Shown piece by piece: positions 33,440 through 45,963 of a stretch of DNA of 64,000 bases. Source of the DNA: Typhlomys cinereus (taxonomy: Eukaryota > Chordata > Mammalia > Rodentia > Platacanthomyidae); contig JALPQD010000241.1 in the NCBI GenBank assembly GCA_023101885.1, forward strand, positions 682,001 through 746,000, given 5' to 3'. Under the pieces are notes generated by a model, which saw nothing but the letters and a program-made list of their open reading frames with translations, made no database searches and was not told the DNA's origin. Position 1 is the stretch's first letter. Every line of letters begins with the position of its first letter. Both the position numbers and the translations under genes were made by a program.

Positions 33440-33513
33440 AGAATCGGAGTTCAAGTTTAACTTCTGTTGCAAAAGCCAGCCTGGACTGCATGAATTCCTA
33501 TCTTAAAAATATA
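33440..33513 (+). repeat. B1/B4 3' fragment, diverged
   Basis: GGAGTTCAAG, then AGCCAGCCTGGACTGCATG, TTCCTATCTTAAAAATATA. The order is that of the B1 3' half. Confidence 0.5.
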
Positions 33514-36109
33514 AAGTGAAGCAATGGTTTTGTTTCCGTGTGTGTATGGGGTCCTCAGTTTGGTTCTCATCTGTTTTCCCCCATGAAATAAGTTTATTTT
33601 TACACAGATGTAGAGTTTCCACTTTAGATCATATACTCATCCTTGAATCAAGAGGGAGAAACTATATTTATCTTTACCTTACTAAAATGAGGGCAAAGCA
33701 GTTTCTTAAAAGTAAATCTTATTTTTCTTAGAAGAAGAGGTAACTATATGCAAATCTTCCAGGTCACGAACCTTAATAAGGCAATATGAGTATCCATGTT
33801 CAGATGATAACCCACAACATGCTCTGTTACGGATCATGGGACTCACTATGCATAAAACAGTACTTTTTAATCAAGGATGATTTTTAGCATCCCGGGGGGG
33901 GTGGGCATCTGACCACTAGAGATGGAACAAATATACTCCTGATATTTGCTGGTTAGGGGTCTGCGAGCACTCTATAATGCACAGCATGTCCCCAAACAAC
34001 AAAGCAGTATCTCTCCAAGGACAATAGTGCTAAGAATAAGAATCCTAGAATAGATTACCTGAGTGCTTTGTCTACATTTGAAGCCACATGTGATCCCCAA
34101 TTCTACATTGAATCTAACCTTTCAAGGGATAATTTTTCTCACTCAGCTCTGATATTAGGTTAACAAATGTTCTAAATTGTATGAAGTAACACACACATAT
34201 ATGACGTTTCTTGACATAGATTCTCCACTAATGTAATTGCTTGCAAAATTCTCTTTTTATTCTTAAATTTTGCCCAAGTTTTACTCTTGAATTACTCATA
34301 ATACTTTCTTCAAGCATTATTATTACTGGATTATAAGTATGAACTGTGAAACCCAGTTCTATGCTTTATATTATAGAGTATGGGGATTCAGGCATTCATC
34401 TACTAGCAAGCTAAGGTCTTCACAGAACCATTGTTCAGAAAACCACTGAACAATGGTTCAATGAGAAAGCCAGTAACTCAAAAAGGACTAATACAATGTC
34501 TTTGGGATGAAGGGTCTCACTGTACTTGAGCCCACACACTACACTGATTCTCCATTGCTGGGGAGATGTGAGGACACTCGGATGAATAAGGAGCTGTAGT
34601 TTTTTCCAAACCTTTAATCATACTGAGGTACCTGATATTTGTTATCTGTGTAAAGTGCTATTTCGTCACAACTTTTCAATGTGCCTGTTTCCAACATGAG
34701 ACCAGTTATAATTCCCTTAATATATGACTATGTACTCTTCATTTGGAAAGCTTATATCTTATTGATCTGAGACAGTACTAATCCAAATAAAGCTTTTGTA
34801 AAATGATTTAATTAGCTAGTGAATGAATAAATGTCAAGAGAAAGATTTTTACAGTTAGAATACATCTCGTTTTGACAGTTAGCCATCTTAGGATGATATG
34901 AATGAAATGAGGATTCGATGTATAATGTGTCAATACAGCCACAATATATTGCTATTGAATGTTATTGTGTTCTTAATAGCACATTGTTAATAATCCCTAG
35001 TCAAATAAGAGTTGTAGCTTAGTTCCGGTGTTGTTCATATGATTTTTGAATTATACCAGTTTTTTCATATATGGTGATTCATCTATTTTGATCTAGCTAT
35101 GGTCCTAATAAATGTTCACTAATAATTAGTTGTTTTTTCAAGATTATTTTACCACACTTTTAAATTTTGTTTTATGCTCATGTTTTAAAAGATAAATGGT
35201 GCTAATCTCAATTATAAGTTTTAATTTATATTTTCAAATTTACATGCACATATGCAGGAAATGCATGTGTATCAGAAGTATATCTTCTAAAATGGTCTTT
35301 CCAAATGTATGTTTTGGGAAATGAGTGTATGCAGTGATTTCCATAATGTGAAATGTGCTCCCTTTGCATCCTTATTTCTCAAGGTCAGCTTAGCAAATAA
35401 AAAGTTCTGAGAACTATTAAGAAAAATTCATAAGGAAAGTATTTTAAGTGACATATTAATTGTATAAAGCAATTGGCTTTGTTATAACATTTCCATTTAT
35501 GCATATAATTTAATTTGGCCTTTGCCTTCCCTTTATTTACCTTTTTTATTTCCCTGCCATATTTCGTGGTAGAAAAAAATATGGGAAATGTTAAGCAAAC
35601 AAAATCAAGAGGAATTTCCTTGAAGAATTTTGGAAACTTAGATATGTTAATATCCCTATTAACAATCGTAATGAACTAGTCCTTAATGAAATGTCACTTT
35701 GGAGTATTGTTACGAAGAACACACAAAACCAAATATTTCTATGTCTTGACATAGAAAATCCCCTGATCTTCTCTTTTGCTATGAAGCTGGAAACTGTCTA
35801 TTTTACTTTTAGTTGAGGTTTACTTTCCATCGTCTTGCATCTACATATATGTTTTTAAGCCTAGCTGCAATTCATCTTCTTTCTCTGTCCTGGAAAGTTT
35901 ATTGGTAACTTCTCCAGAAAAATCAGACTTGAGAATTGAATTTGCAATTTGTAATAGAAAGCAGTAACATCATGTGGCTACAAATAAGGACCTGTTAACA
36001 CACTTCAAGAGATTTGGTTTCTGTTTTGTGAGATGTAGAACAGATGATGAATTTAGTCCAGATCCAGGCCATTCACACATTACACAGCAACACAGGCACC
36101 ATGATTTTT
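33514..36109. other. Unassigned AT-rich DNA
   Basis: About 2.6 kb without a gene or identified repeat. A perfect 14-bp hairpin (34425-34438 with 34446-34459, 7-nt loop) is the only distinct structure seen. Confidence 0.5.
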
Positions 36110-36330
36110 ATGCAGTCATGGCTGGGAGCAGGCAAGGTGATTCACCTGATAACAGTCTGTGCACAAACTGGAGATCTAAGTTCAATCCCTGAAACCTATG
36201 TGGTGGAAGGAGAGAAATGGCTCCAGTAATTTGTCCTGTGACATTTACACATGGATTCTCTCTCTCTCTCTTCCCCACTAAGTAAAGAAAAACAATCAAT
36301 TAATAAATGGATAAGCAAACATAAAAATAA
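36110..36330 (+). repeat. B2 SINE, diverged
   Basis: A head with GGTGATTCACCTGATAACAG and GATCTAAGTTCAATCCCTG, then the classic B2 body (CCTATGTGGTGGAAGGAGAG, TCCAGTAATTTGTCCTGTGA, CATTTACACATGG), a TC-rich patch and an AATAAATGG end. Confidence 0.75.
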
Positions 36331-36507
36331 TATAAATTTTAAAAGATGCATGGCTTTTATATGACTTTCATTACCTTTTTTAAAGACATCAATTCAAGAT
36401 TTCAATCAAGACTATCTTGGTCTCCATGGGGATAGAGTCAATATTACCAATGTTTTCAGGACTTGTAGATAGAACTTCAGTGTGAAAACCATTTCCTTTT
36501 TCCTTTG

Positions 36508-36560
36508 CTTGAGAGAGAGAGAGAGAATAAAAAGATAGAAGGAGAGAGGAGGGAGAGAGA

Positions 36561-36600
<40 letters not shown>
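36508..36600. repeat. (AG)n microsatellite
   Basis: An interrupted AG run with GGAGAGAGG blocks. Confidence 0.95.
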
Positions 36601-36602
<2 letters not shown>

Positions 36603-36679
36603 CACTGAATCCCTTGGTAGAGTTATAAATTCTTACAATGGAATGATAGTACTCTCTTTCACTTGCTTTTTGAAGTATG

Positions 36680-37440
36680 ATTGACAAATAAGTATCGTAT
36701 GTATACCACAGAGCATGATAAGCTGATATATGTATACATTATTGGTACAATGATTATCAGAACCAAGGTTATTAACCTAATAATCTCTCTTGGTCACCAT
36801 ATGTGTGTGTGCCTATACACATCTAAATTCTATTTTTTCATCATACGTCAAGTAGAAAATTCATCAGGGTATCCCTAACTACAGTTACTATACATTTGGT
36901 TTAAACCGCTTGTCTTCATGCTTAGTGTTTATATTCTTTGATCATCTTTCCAGTTTCCCCAGCTCTCAGTTTCTAGCAATGTCCATTCTCTTTCTATGAG
37001 ACTGACATTTCAGGTTTTTTTGTGAAAATGAAATCACTCAACATTAGTTTTACTGTCTAATTTCAGTTTTTCATTTAGGATAAGATCACAGTGTTCGTTC
37101 TTGTGAAAGGTCATCAGATTTTCTTCTTTTTAAATACAAAATAATATTCTATGGTATATTTATTTTTGCTTTAACCCCTAATCTATCAACAGGTAATGTG
37201 TTTGTGTTTCCATTTCATTGGGAATAATATTAAGTGACATGTATGACTAAAAGTATCTTTTTTAAGTAGTAATTTTGTATCTTTGAAATACACAGAGAGA
37301 GTACTGCACTTGTTAGGCCATATGGGAGCTCTATTTTTAATTTTTGAGGCACCTCCCACTGTTTTACATAATAGTTGCGCTAATTCACATTCTCACCACA
37401 TGTCAAGTATACTCTCAGCAGCACTTGGTATCCTTTGACT
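36680..37440 (-). mobile_element. Ancient L1 3' part
   Basis: Reverse L1M-like order: an AATAATATTCTATGGTATA block, TTTCCATTTCATTGGGAATA, CATATGGGAGCTCTATTTTT, TTGAGGCACCTCCCACTGTT and CTAATTCACATTCTCACCAC. It is strongly diverged and non-coding. Confidence 0.72.
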
Positions 37441-38360
37441 TTTTGAAGGCATCCATCCTCTAAGACCGAATGGAAATTTGATGTGTTCTCTCCCCCACGA
37501 AAATAAATCAAAAGTTTTATTTGCCTCATTTTAACAAGATAACTCACATTTCTAAATACTGTAACATTGTATGTAGTTCACAAAGTTAAGAGCATAAGTG
37601 ATAAAAGGAAAGAAAGCGATGTGATGCAGTGATAAGGACATGAAAGGACAAGAAGTACAGAAGTGGCCCAATCATAGGAGAAAATGAGACAACATCTCTT
37701 GCCTGTGCCTGAGTTTACTTGTGCTCTGAGAAGGCATTAAGACAGAGAAGGAAGAAGACAAACACTTTTTATTCTAGTTTCTATTGTTTTCAAGTCAACC
37801 TAGAAAAGCTAGAGCAGTTAGAGGGTTTTGGTTGAATTATTTAAAAGTATTTATGAAATAGCTTCTTTGTATATTTTCCTCATACTTTTAAGAGTTCTTT
37901 TTTCCCTTTCATAATGACACAATTAGAAAATTAACCTTATCACTCCTGAAGAAAACAAATGAATAGAACAAGAGAACCAGTGTGTCTGTAGAAGCATTGA
38001 AATATGAAGTACTGCTTATGCTAAATCTATCCTGGATATAGGGCAGGGGGTAGAAAATCGGGTAAAAATAACGGGCATCATTATTTTGGCTTTTGAAGGA
38101 AACTATAAGGCTGGTGAAAGGATACTAAAACAAAAGAAAACAGAGATGAATGTGAATATATGGAGGTGAAAAAGGAAAAAATAGAAGAAGAAGAAAAAGA
38201 AGAGAGAAATTAATTAATAAACACAGGAGAGAAATAAGGTATAAGTTATTCAAGTTTTATAAGTAAGAATAGAAAGACTTGTATGCATGAGTGTGTGTGT
38301 GTGTGCATGTGTATTGATGGTCTCCAAGACAAACCTCTTCAAAGTAAGAAAGAAAAAAAA
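37441..38360. other. Unassigned DNA
   Basis: No gene was recognised. A purine-rich patch (about 38165-38210) and a short (TG)n run (about 38291-38305) are present. Confidence 0.5.
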
Positions 38361-38590
38361 TCATGTAGATAGATCATATATCTATCTACATACAAATAGA
38401 TGATAGATAATAGACAGAGATAAAAATAGACAGATAATAGACATATGGATAGTAGATAGGAGATAATTAAAAGTTAGACAAATGGATAGATGATAGATAA
38501 GTAGTTGATGGATAAATAGAAACAGATTGACAGAGAATAGATGATATATAGATAAAAGATGATTATTGTGATAGATTATATATTTATCTA
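38361..38590. repeat. Degenerate (GATA)n / (TAGA)n tract
   Basis: Repeated GATAGATA and ATAGACAGATAATAG units, with a local palindrome GTAGATAG...CTATCTAC near 38365-38390. An old tetranucleotide microsatellite. Confidence 0.9.
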
Positions 38591-39124
38591 TTCCTCACTA
38601 ATATCAAATTCACAGTGTTTCTCAAGTGAGGGTGGCTTTCATCTCAGTACATTTGATAGTTCAGTCTTCCTCACTGTAGAGATGAGAGAGAGGCCAACAA
38701 CACTGCTAGTCTTCCTAGAATAATGTGATATCTCATTCTCCTATTTTTATCATGTTCAAGTTAGATTTATCTTTTTTAATACCTTGACATAACTGTTGTG
38801 ATCAGGTTTTTTAACTGCAAAAAGAAAACCCACTATTGGTGGATATTTTCATTGAGTTATCTTTACTTTATAGAGTAATATGGTAAGAAATTACAGCTTA
38901 CTACATTGATTCTTTCTCTTTATTATAATACAAATTTGCATTTACATGATTTATAAAGGGCCTTAACTGAATTTTATATATTTTCCCAGGAAGGTCAGCC
39001 ACATTTCTGTGCAATATATTATAGAAGATTGCCTGATTTCTATTTGTTTTTTACAGATAATCATTCCAAATACATTCATTAATGTTGCCACGGCCATATA
39101 GGGACATTTTGCTTATTTTACTTC

Positions 39125-39395
39125 ATGTGTGTATTTACATGTATGCATTTTGCACACCTGTGGGTATAAGTGCATGTGCAGAGGTGTCATCCTCAGAAAT
39201 GCAGTCCACCTCCTCTGAGACACAGCCTCTCATTGGCTTAGAGGCCACAAATTAAGGTGGCCTGACTGGCCAGCAAACTCCAGGACTTCTGTTTCTGGAT
39301 TCCCAGCTTACCTTACAAGTTTATACCAGGTCTGGCTGTTTCTTCATCACAGATCCTGGAATCGATCTTATCAACTGAACTCAGTCCATGATTAA
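39125..39395 (-). repeat. B3-like SINE, diverged
   Basis: Reverse order: TGTGTGTATTTACATG tail, GACACAGCCTCTCATTGGC, GGCCTGACTGGCCAGCAAAC, a degraded middle, then CCTGGAATCGATC and CTGAACTCAGTCC near the tRNA-like head. Confidence 0.65.
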
Positions 39396-39690
39396 TTTTT
39401 ACATGGGGATATTTTTAATGGATTATGTATTACTCCAACAAGTTGGCTGAGCTAACTTACTGTATCTATAATTAGTCTTCTATAAATATTCCCTTAAATT
39501 CTTCTTTGAGTTTTTAGATTTATATTGCATTTAAATATCTTCTGCATTAGTGGTTTGGACTCATCCTCACTGTGATGACAAAGGAAGGGGTGGCTCAGTC
39601 TTCGTGAGTAAAAAATTTCCACGGGGTTATGAGCACAGTTGCAGGTTTCCCTGATTGCTCTTACATTTCATGCTGCTATAGAATATAGTT

Positions 39691-40055
39691 TGTGTTCCAG
39701 TTAATTTTATCTATCAACTTGACACGTGGAAATGGAACCTTTAGGATCTCCTATGAAAAATTACCTAGTTAAGACAATCCTGTGAAAGATGGTTTTCATT
39801 GAACAATTGATGTGCAAAATCAAGGGCTACAATTGAGCATTCAGTCAATTGGATAAGATGGACAAAGAACTGGAGGTTTTTGGTAAACTGGCTAGCAGAA
39901 AGCAGCATATGTCTTTGTTCCTTCATGTTTTGCTGTAGAAATGATATGGCCAATTTTCTCTGCTTCTGTTGGTAACTCTCTTGCCAATGCTATGAACTGC
40001 AGCTTGAAATATTAAGCAGAAATAAAATATACCCTTAAGTCTATAGGACATTTAT
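39691..40055 (+). mobile_element. LTR-like repeat, diverged
   Basis: Begins TGTGTTCCAGTTAATTTTAT then CTATCAACTTGACACG, matching the start of the LTRs at 31172 and 54816. It ends near GCAGAAATAAAATATACCC, a polyadenylation-like region. The 3' boundary is uncertain. Confidence 0.55.
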
Positions 40056-40954
40056 TTATTATAGATATGATAGTTAAATTACAGCAGCTTATCAGTTCAC
40101 TTATATGCAATATATGCTTGTTTTTGTATAACTCCCATGCACACAAGCCATATTTCCCAGTTCCTACACAGTAGGAGCCTTCACCATTATACATGTGGCA
40201 CTGTTAACATTTCCTTTTTTTCTTGTCATGGTCTATTGCCTTTGTATCCTCTATCTTAAACATTTATCATATTTTTAATAATTCATATCATTTTGACTCA
40301 TTATATTTATATATACACACATATGTGTGACTTTATGTGTTGCATGTGTTTAATCCTTACAAATTACAGTTACTACTATGTTTAGTTTTTTGCTTATTTC
40401 ATTAATAGTATTGTGGAGATAGTGTGACAGTACAGCATATAAACAATGTTTATTAAACTAAATGGAAGTGCAACTTTGGCTTAGATAATTAATTTTGTAC
40501 ACCAATATATATAAACAGTTATAATTGGTTGTTTAGTCAAACACTAGTTGAGATACTAATGCAAAATCATTTCTAGATATGGTCGATATTTAGAGTAGGT
40601 TGGCTTTAAGTAAAACAAATAATCATACGTGACCTATATGGACCTCATTCCATCAATGAAAGAGCAATGATTTGTGTGTTTGAAAGAATATATTCTGTCT
40701 CCAGGGTGCAAAACAACAGACATTTTATTTCCTGGAAAGTTAGGACTTGCAGCAACCAGGATTGTTTAAAGGTCTTAAACCACATCTAGCTGTCCATCTG
40801 TCTGTCTGTCTGTCTGTCTGTGTGTCTATCTACCTTAGTTAAAGCAGCAGAACTTATAGCTAAATATGTGATACATGGAATTGCCAGTTCTGAAACAGCC
40901 TTCCTTTACTGTGCAAGATCCTTGAATGAAATCTTCCTGTTTTCACTGAGAGTG
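40056..40954. other. Unassigned AT-rich DNA with (CTGT)n
   Basis: It contains a (CTGT)n run at about 40792-40824. No gene was recognised. Confidence 0.55.
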
Positions 40955-40970
40955 TCACCTTAAGATTCTT

Positions 40971-41172
40971 TTTTTTATTTCTAGTATTTTTTTATTATTT
41001 ATTCAATTGTGCGTGTATACGTGTGTGCGAGTGTGTGTATGTAGCCCTACCAGGACCAGAAGCGCAGGCCTCCCCCGCTTCGGCCCGGCATCTATACATG
41101 GGGTCTAGGATCCGAACTCAGGACCTTCCACCTGCAAGTCAGAGGCTCAACCCCTTAGCCACCTCTCCAGCC
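40971..41172 (-). repeat. Young B2-superfamily SINE, short form
   Basis: Reverse orientation. TTATTATTTATTCAATTG is the complement of the ATAATAAT tail; then a (TG)n tail, CCCTACCAGGACCAGAAG, the B-box complement GGATCCGAACTCA, and CCCCTTAGCCACCTCTCCAG. The exact 16-bp TSD TCACCTTAAGATTCTT lies at 40955-40970 and 41173-41188. It lacks the GGAGGTGGAGG-type middle of the long copies. Confidence 0.93.
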
Positions 41173-41188
41173 TCACCTTAAGATTCTT

Positions 41189-42890
41189 GAGGAAAAAAAT
41201 GCATAGGCCCTGATGTAAACACTGTGAATTTAGTATGACTCTTTTGAATGTAAACAACTATACATAAAAGACCCTTACGCTAATCTAAAAATGTTTGGAT
41301 TTTTTTTCTGCTTCTGTAATTAGAACTTTTTTCCCTTTTGATTGGTTACAGTTGTACATATTAAATGTTAAAAATATGTACTTCCTATTTGTTTTGCTCA
41401 TTGGCAGTCTTTCACTAATAAAGTACACATGACATTTTCCTTATCTACATTCTGATGATTGGATTTATTCATCATCTTCTGTCTTCTCTTCCTACAAATG
41501 ATGTTGCTTGGGATGCCTTCTGATCTCTTTGACTCTCCCAGATTTGGAAACTAGTATATAAGTGTACTTGGCTTCATTTACAATGATAGACTGGTTTCTA
41601 AAATCATCCTTCATCTTGCTCCCTCCAGCAGTGCAGCAGGCTACTTTCTGTGATCTTGATAACATAGATAATATTATAATATTGAATTTTAATTTTATTA
41701 ACATGTCTTTGTTCAAATTTGTGTTTTCTAAAATCTTGGGAATGGCTTGGAATGCCATTTAAGAATATTAAAACACAGCCTAATTGATTTTTAATTTTTC
41801 TCACTGAAATTTGGTTGCTAATGTATTTTCAGAGTTTAATTCATTTCCTATAATTTTATGGATTCAATCATGTATATTCATAGCACCTTTTGAACAGTTT
41901 AAATGTCTCTGTTAATTTTGTTATTATGTCTGATTTGCATTTGGTATTTCTTTTAAATGTTTCTCTTTCCTGATCATGTTTCTCAAAAGTTTCTTCCCCA
42001 CTTCACAAATCAGAATTTAATTTTGTTCCATATCATATTCTTCATTAGAACATTTCTTCCTCCCCCACATAGTTATCAGGTCTTTCTGACATTTTATTTC
42101 AATTTACTATTTTATTTCTCATTTTTTGAATTATCATTTTGACTTGAAATTCCCTTTGAAGGACCACAAGCTAAAGGCTTGGTCATAGCCTATATTGCTA
42201 TTAAAAAGAGACTTTAGGAGGGAAGGCAATTTAATGGTGTTGACTTCCACAATAGCTGACTTATCAGCATCTTGCCAAGGATCATCTCATGTGATATGAT
42301 GCTACCCTGAGAGACTGTATTGAATTAGAGCTCGACGAGAGAAGGGGAAACCTCTGCTCCTCATGATTTTCCCTATGCTGCCCAGACACTAGTTAATGTG
42401 GACATCCTAGATCCAGAGAGATGTGAGAAAGGGAGAGACACTGGCTAGAAGGGAGAATGGGTAGGGTAGGAGAGGATGGGATGAGAATAGGTAGTGGATC
42501 ATGCAATTACACAAATTCATTAAAAATAATAATGTGGAAAGAGGGATGACCTAGAAGGAGAAACTGGTCATAAAGACATGCCATTGAAGGGGATTTTCTA
42601 CTCTGGTCTCCAGCGGTCACAATCTTCTTGTTCTTCATTCTCTTTCACATACGTTGACATCTTTTAGACACCATGAGCAAGCAAGAATCCTACTGTGGTA
42701 CACTACACTGTCACAAGTCCAAGTGACAAAGGCAAATGAGTAGAGATCAAAACTTTGAAGATCATGAGTCAATTAATCCATTCAATGTTCTAGGCTGTTC
42801 ACCTTGGTTGTCTTATCACAGTGACAGAGAGCCAGCTAACTCAGTTTTCCTATAGAATCCTTTAAAGTACCACTTAATAATAGCCCATGC
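41189..42890. other. Unassigned DNA, with a possible retroposon end near 42400-42540
   Basis: Mostly AT-rich. Positions 42410-42535 hold a purine-rich block ending CATTAAAAATAATAATG that resembles an L1-type 3' end, without diagnostic blocks. No gene was recognised. Confidence 0.4.
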
Positions 42891-42894
42891 ATTT

Positions 42895-44140
42895 AAAAAA
42901 AATTCTTTTTCTACTTTTACAAACAAGATGAGTAGTTGTGTCTGTCCCGGCCTTCCTCCCTCTCTCTCTGTATCCCTCCCTTTTCTCTCCCTTCCACCTT
43001 CCTGTCTGTCTTCTTGTGTGGGTCCCAGGGTTCCCTTCAGGTTGTCTGTTCTAGTAGGGGCTCAGGCTTTTGTGGAAGATTAAGTGGGCTTTCCTCGGGT
43101 AGATCTATTGATAGGAACATTCTCTTCACCTGTCCCCCTAATCCCTAAGTTTCCTTGCATGTAATTATTTCTCTTGAGTTTCTTGCTGGCCTGTGGTTCC
43201 ATTTCTTTGCTATTGTGGAAAGAGCCTTTATGAACATGGGTGTGCACATCACTCTGTTGCGGGATGCAGAGAAGCACTCTTTGGGAATATTCTCAGGAGT
43301 GGTATAGCTATAACTCATGCATTTTTAAAGTTTGTGCATGTTATCGTGAGTTTTAGAGCAGCAGCAGCATACACTTGGGACACTTGTTGAAGTAGAGAGA
43401 AGACCTAAGAAGCTGCTCACTGCTCACAGTCACTGACTTCTGTGCACCCCTGGTGCATACCAAAGGTAGGATGCTATCTCCTTGAGAATTAGATGCCTGA
43501 GTGCAAAGATTTAGGAAGAAGCTAATTTTGTAGTCATGCAGAACTTTACCATGTGTGTCACATCATCCTGACACTCCTCTCAGTCCTTCTCAATAGTCTC
43601 CTTTTAATAGGTTTTATTTTTCTGGGGATGGATAGTGCTCTTGTACTGTTTTTTTTTTATTTACTTGTCTGTGAAGATTAATGTATTGAGAACATTTCCA
43701 TATGTTTATGAGGCATCTTGATGTCCTCTTTGGTGAATTGCCTCTTCAAGTCCTTTGTCCAATTTTAATTGGATTAGCTGTGTTTCTCCTTATTAATCAT
43801 GGTAGATCCTTTTTATATACTCCTCATGAATTCTTTGTTGCTGTTTTTATTGCAAATATATTTTCCAACCTGGGCTTCTCTTTTCACACTCGAATTTTTT
43901 TTTCTAATAAATTAAATTTCTCCATTTTAGTCAAGCTTAAATTTAAATATTTTTCCTTTGTGGATGTTGTTTTTGTATCCTTTTGTTAAAAATCTTCCTT
44001 TATTCTTTCTTACATTCACAAAATCTTTGGCAATGTTCTTTAAATTGTTCTCGATCATGGTAATTTTCTAAGCTCTTCATTGAATTCTATAAATTTAATT
44101 AGCTCTAAAGATCTAATTGTGAAGTTATTCTTCATAGTTT
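42895..44140 (-). mobile_element. Old L1, 3' UTR and ORF2 C-terminal region
   Basis: In reverse orientation: a T-rich start, a pyrimidine block, CCATTTCTTTGCTATTGTGG, GAACATGGGTGTGCACATC, CCTCTTCAAGTCCTTTGTCC, AATTTTAATTGGATTAGC, a CCTTTTTATATACTCC block and TTCCAACCTGGGCTTCTC. This order is the classical ORF2 end of mammalian L1. It is highly diverged and non-coding. Confidence 0.75.
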
Positions 44141-44950
44141 CTGTAAAGCACTTGTTTTCTAATTAATTAGTCTGTCTTAATCTTACTATTTCTTTGTTTT
44201 AACATTGAGTGTGTGTGTTTTTAATTGGATTTTCCTTCCTTAGCTTCTTAAAATGGATACATGGGTCATTGATTCTTGAAAATTTTTCAAAAATAATGTT
44301 CATTAAAGTAGCTTTAGAATTATTTCTCTTCCATGCAGAAATGTAACTTGACACATGTTTTGATTGAGAATACTTCTATTGTCATTTTGTTATAATACCT
44401 TCTAAGTTATAGGGTGATTTCCTTCTTCCTCATCTTATTTAAAAAGCTGAGAAATTGCCTTTGGTTACTGATTTACAGTTTGATTCCAGAGTGACCAGAG
44501 AATACTGAGAATACAATTATCCCTTCAGAATTTTCTGTGCTTCCTGAGAGCTGTTATTTGTTTAATTTGGATAAATGTTGTATCTAATTTAAAAATATGT
44601 ATTTTGCTATCATTGGATACAGTAGGGCTCTTTATGTATGTACTAAGTCTTGCTCATAAATTCGGACTGGTCTTTCTATATTCTTCATATTTTCTCATTG
44701 ACAAGTTCTGTCAGTTACTAAAATATGTTAATCCTTCCCAATGTGATTATTAGTTTTCCTACCTCTCATATTAATTTTGTGTGTTTATATATTTCAAAGT
44801 GTGATTGTACATAATAGGTATTTAGAAGCTTTCCCTGAGATTAGGAGGTTGACCCTCAATATTATATAATCTCCCTTCCTTCAGAAATGTTTGATTTGTT
44901 ATTCATGTGCTTTATTATCCATATACAAAAGCTAAAATTTTTTATTATTT
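44141..44950 (-). mobile_element. Old L1, ORF2 N-terminal (endonuclease) region
   Basis: GATTCCAGAGTGACCAGAG, ATATGTATTTTGCTATCATT, CTCATTGACAAGTTCTGTCA and CCAATGTGATTATTAGTTTT follow the order of the L1 endonuclease region in reverse. It directly follows the C-terminal block, so roughly the whole RT region is missing between them. Confidence 0.6.
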
Positions 44951-45303
44951 GGTTGGCTGAAACATCTGTGTTTGCCTCTTTATTCTTAATATTTGAAATT
45001 TTCTGCAATTTCTTTATGTCTGTCTTGGAACAACAACTGTGCAGGTTCTTTGAAAGATGAAGCAATTTCAAGACACTGACTCCTCTCTCTGCAATGTCTT
45101 GCTTTTTGGCATCTCTTTCTTCTGGTTCAGTCCTTGGCAATTCTCTCACACATATACATATAACTGTAATCCATTTACATGTGCATGCACATACATGTGC
45201 ATTGAAATTTTATTCACTCTGAACAGGATTATTAGTCTATTCAAGTAAACTGTGAAAAGTTGAAATGAAATCTCAAAAAATCATCACCATCATCATTTTC
45301 ACT

Positions 45304-45314
45304 TAAGAAGTTTC
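45304..45314. repeat. TSD of L1-C, left
   Basis: TAAGAAGTTTC, repeated exactly at 48484-48494. Confidence 0.8.
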
Positions 45315-45963
45315 CTTTTTTAAATTTTTTTTATTTCCAATCATGCAAACTTAACATGTATACTGGTTCCCTCCTTTCCTTCACCCTCCCTACACTCCTG
45401 GTCTCCCCCTTTACTTCCCCCTCCCTCCCCATCCCCCAGTGCCCCCCCATCCCCGAGCATCCTTTAATGTGCATGCCAAACTCTCCTCTGGCTCCTCCTT
45501 TCTGATGAGGTGCAAGGACTCAGGGGCATTTCCCAGAACCCTTTCCTGTGTTCCCCTTAAGCATAGGAACACTACTATGGCTGTCAACCCCTAGCCTCCA
45601 AGGATCCTAGTGCCTTTAGCAAATGCTAGACTTTATGGGGTAAATAATGTGTTGGACATTGCGCAGGTCATGCAGAGTCCTGTTACGATTGCTTCAGCCC
45701 TAACTTATGTGGAGTATCTTGCATATCATTGCTCCTCCCATCCTTTTGCTCTTACAATCTTACCGCAAATTTCCCTTAGCTTCAGGATGCAGAGAGATTA
45801 GGCTGGCCCAGTTCCAGGTGGTTGATATAGAGTCTCTGATGTTCTGAATTATGGTTTGTTAATTTTTTTTCAGTTGCTGCTTCTGCAATGCTCTTGGCTC
45901 CATCCTAATGAGTATTGGATGTCATTCCTTGCAGTCCTTGATGGTGGCTTATTTTCTCTGCTA
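45315..45963 (-). mobile_element. L1-C, 3' UTR segment in element orientation
   Basis: Reverse L1 3' UTR running from the T-rich (A-tail) end at 45315 through the pyrimidine (G-tract complement) block at about 45371-45460 to CTTATTTTCTCTGCTATAA. It aligns with 2869-3785. At 45963 it meets the other L1-C half in opposite orientation. Confidence 0.9.

Noticed and set aside
38361..38590. Regularly spaced repeats considered as a CRISPR-like or satellite array.
   Set aside because: They are degenerate GATA units without unique spacers, and the genome is mammalian.
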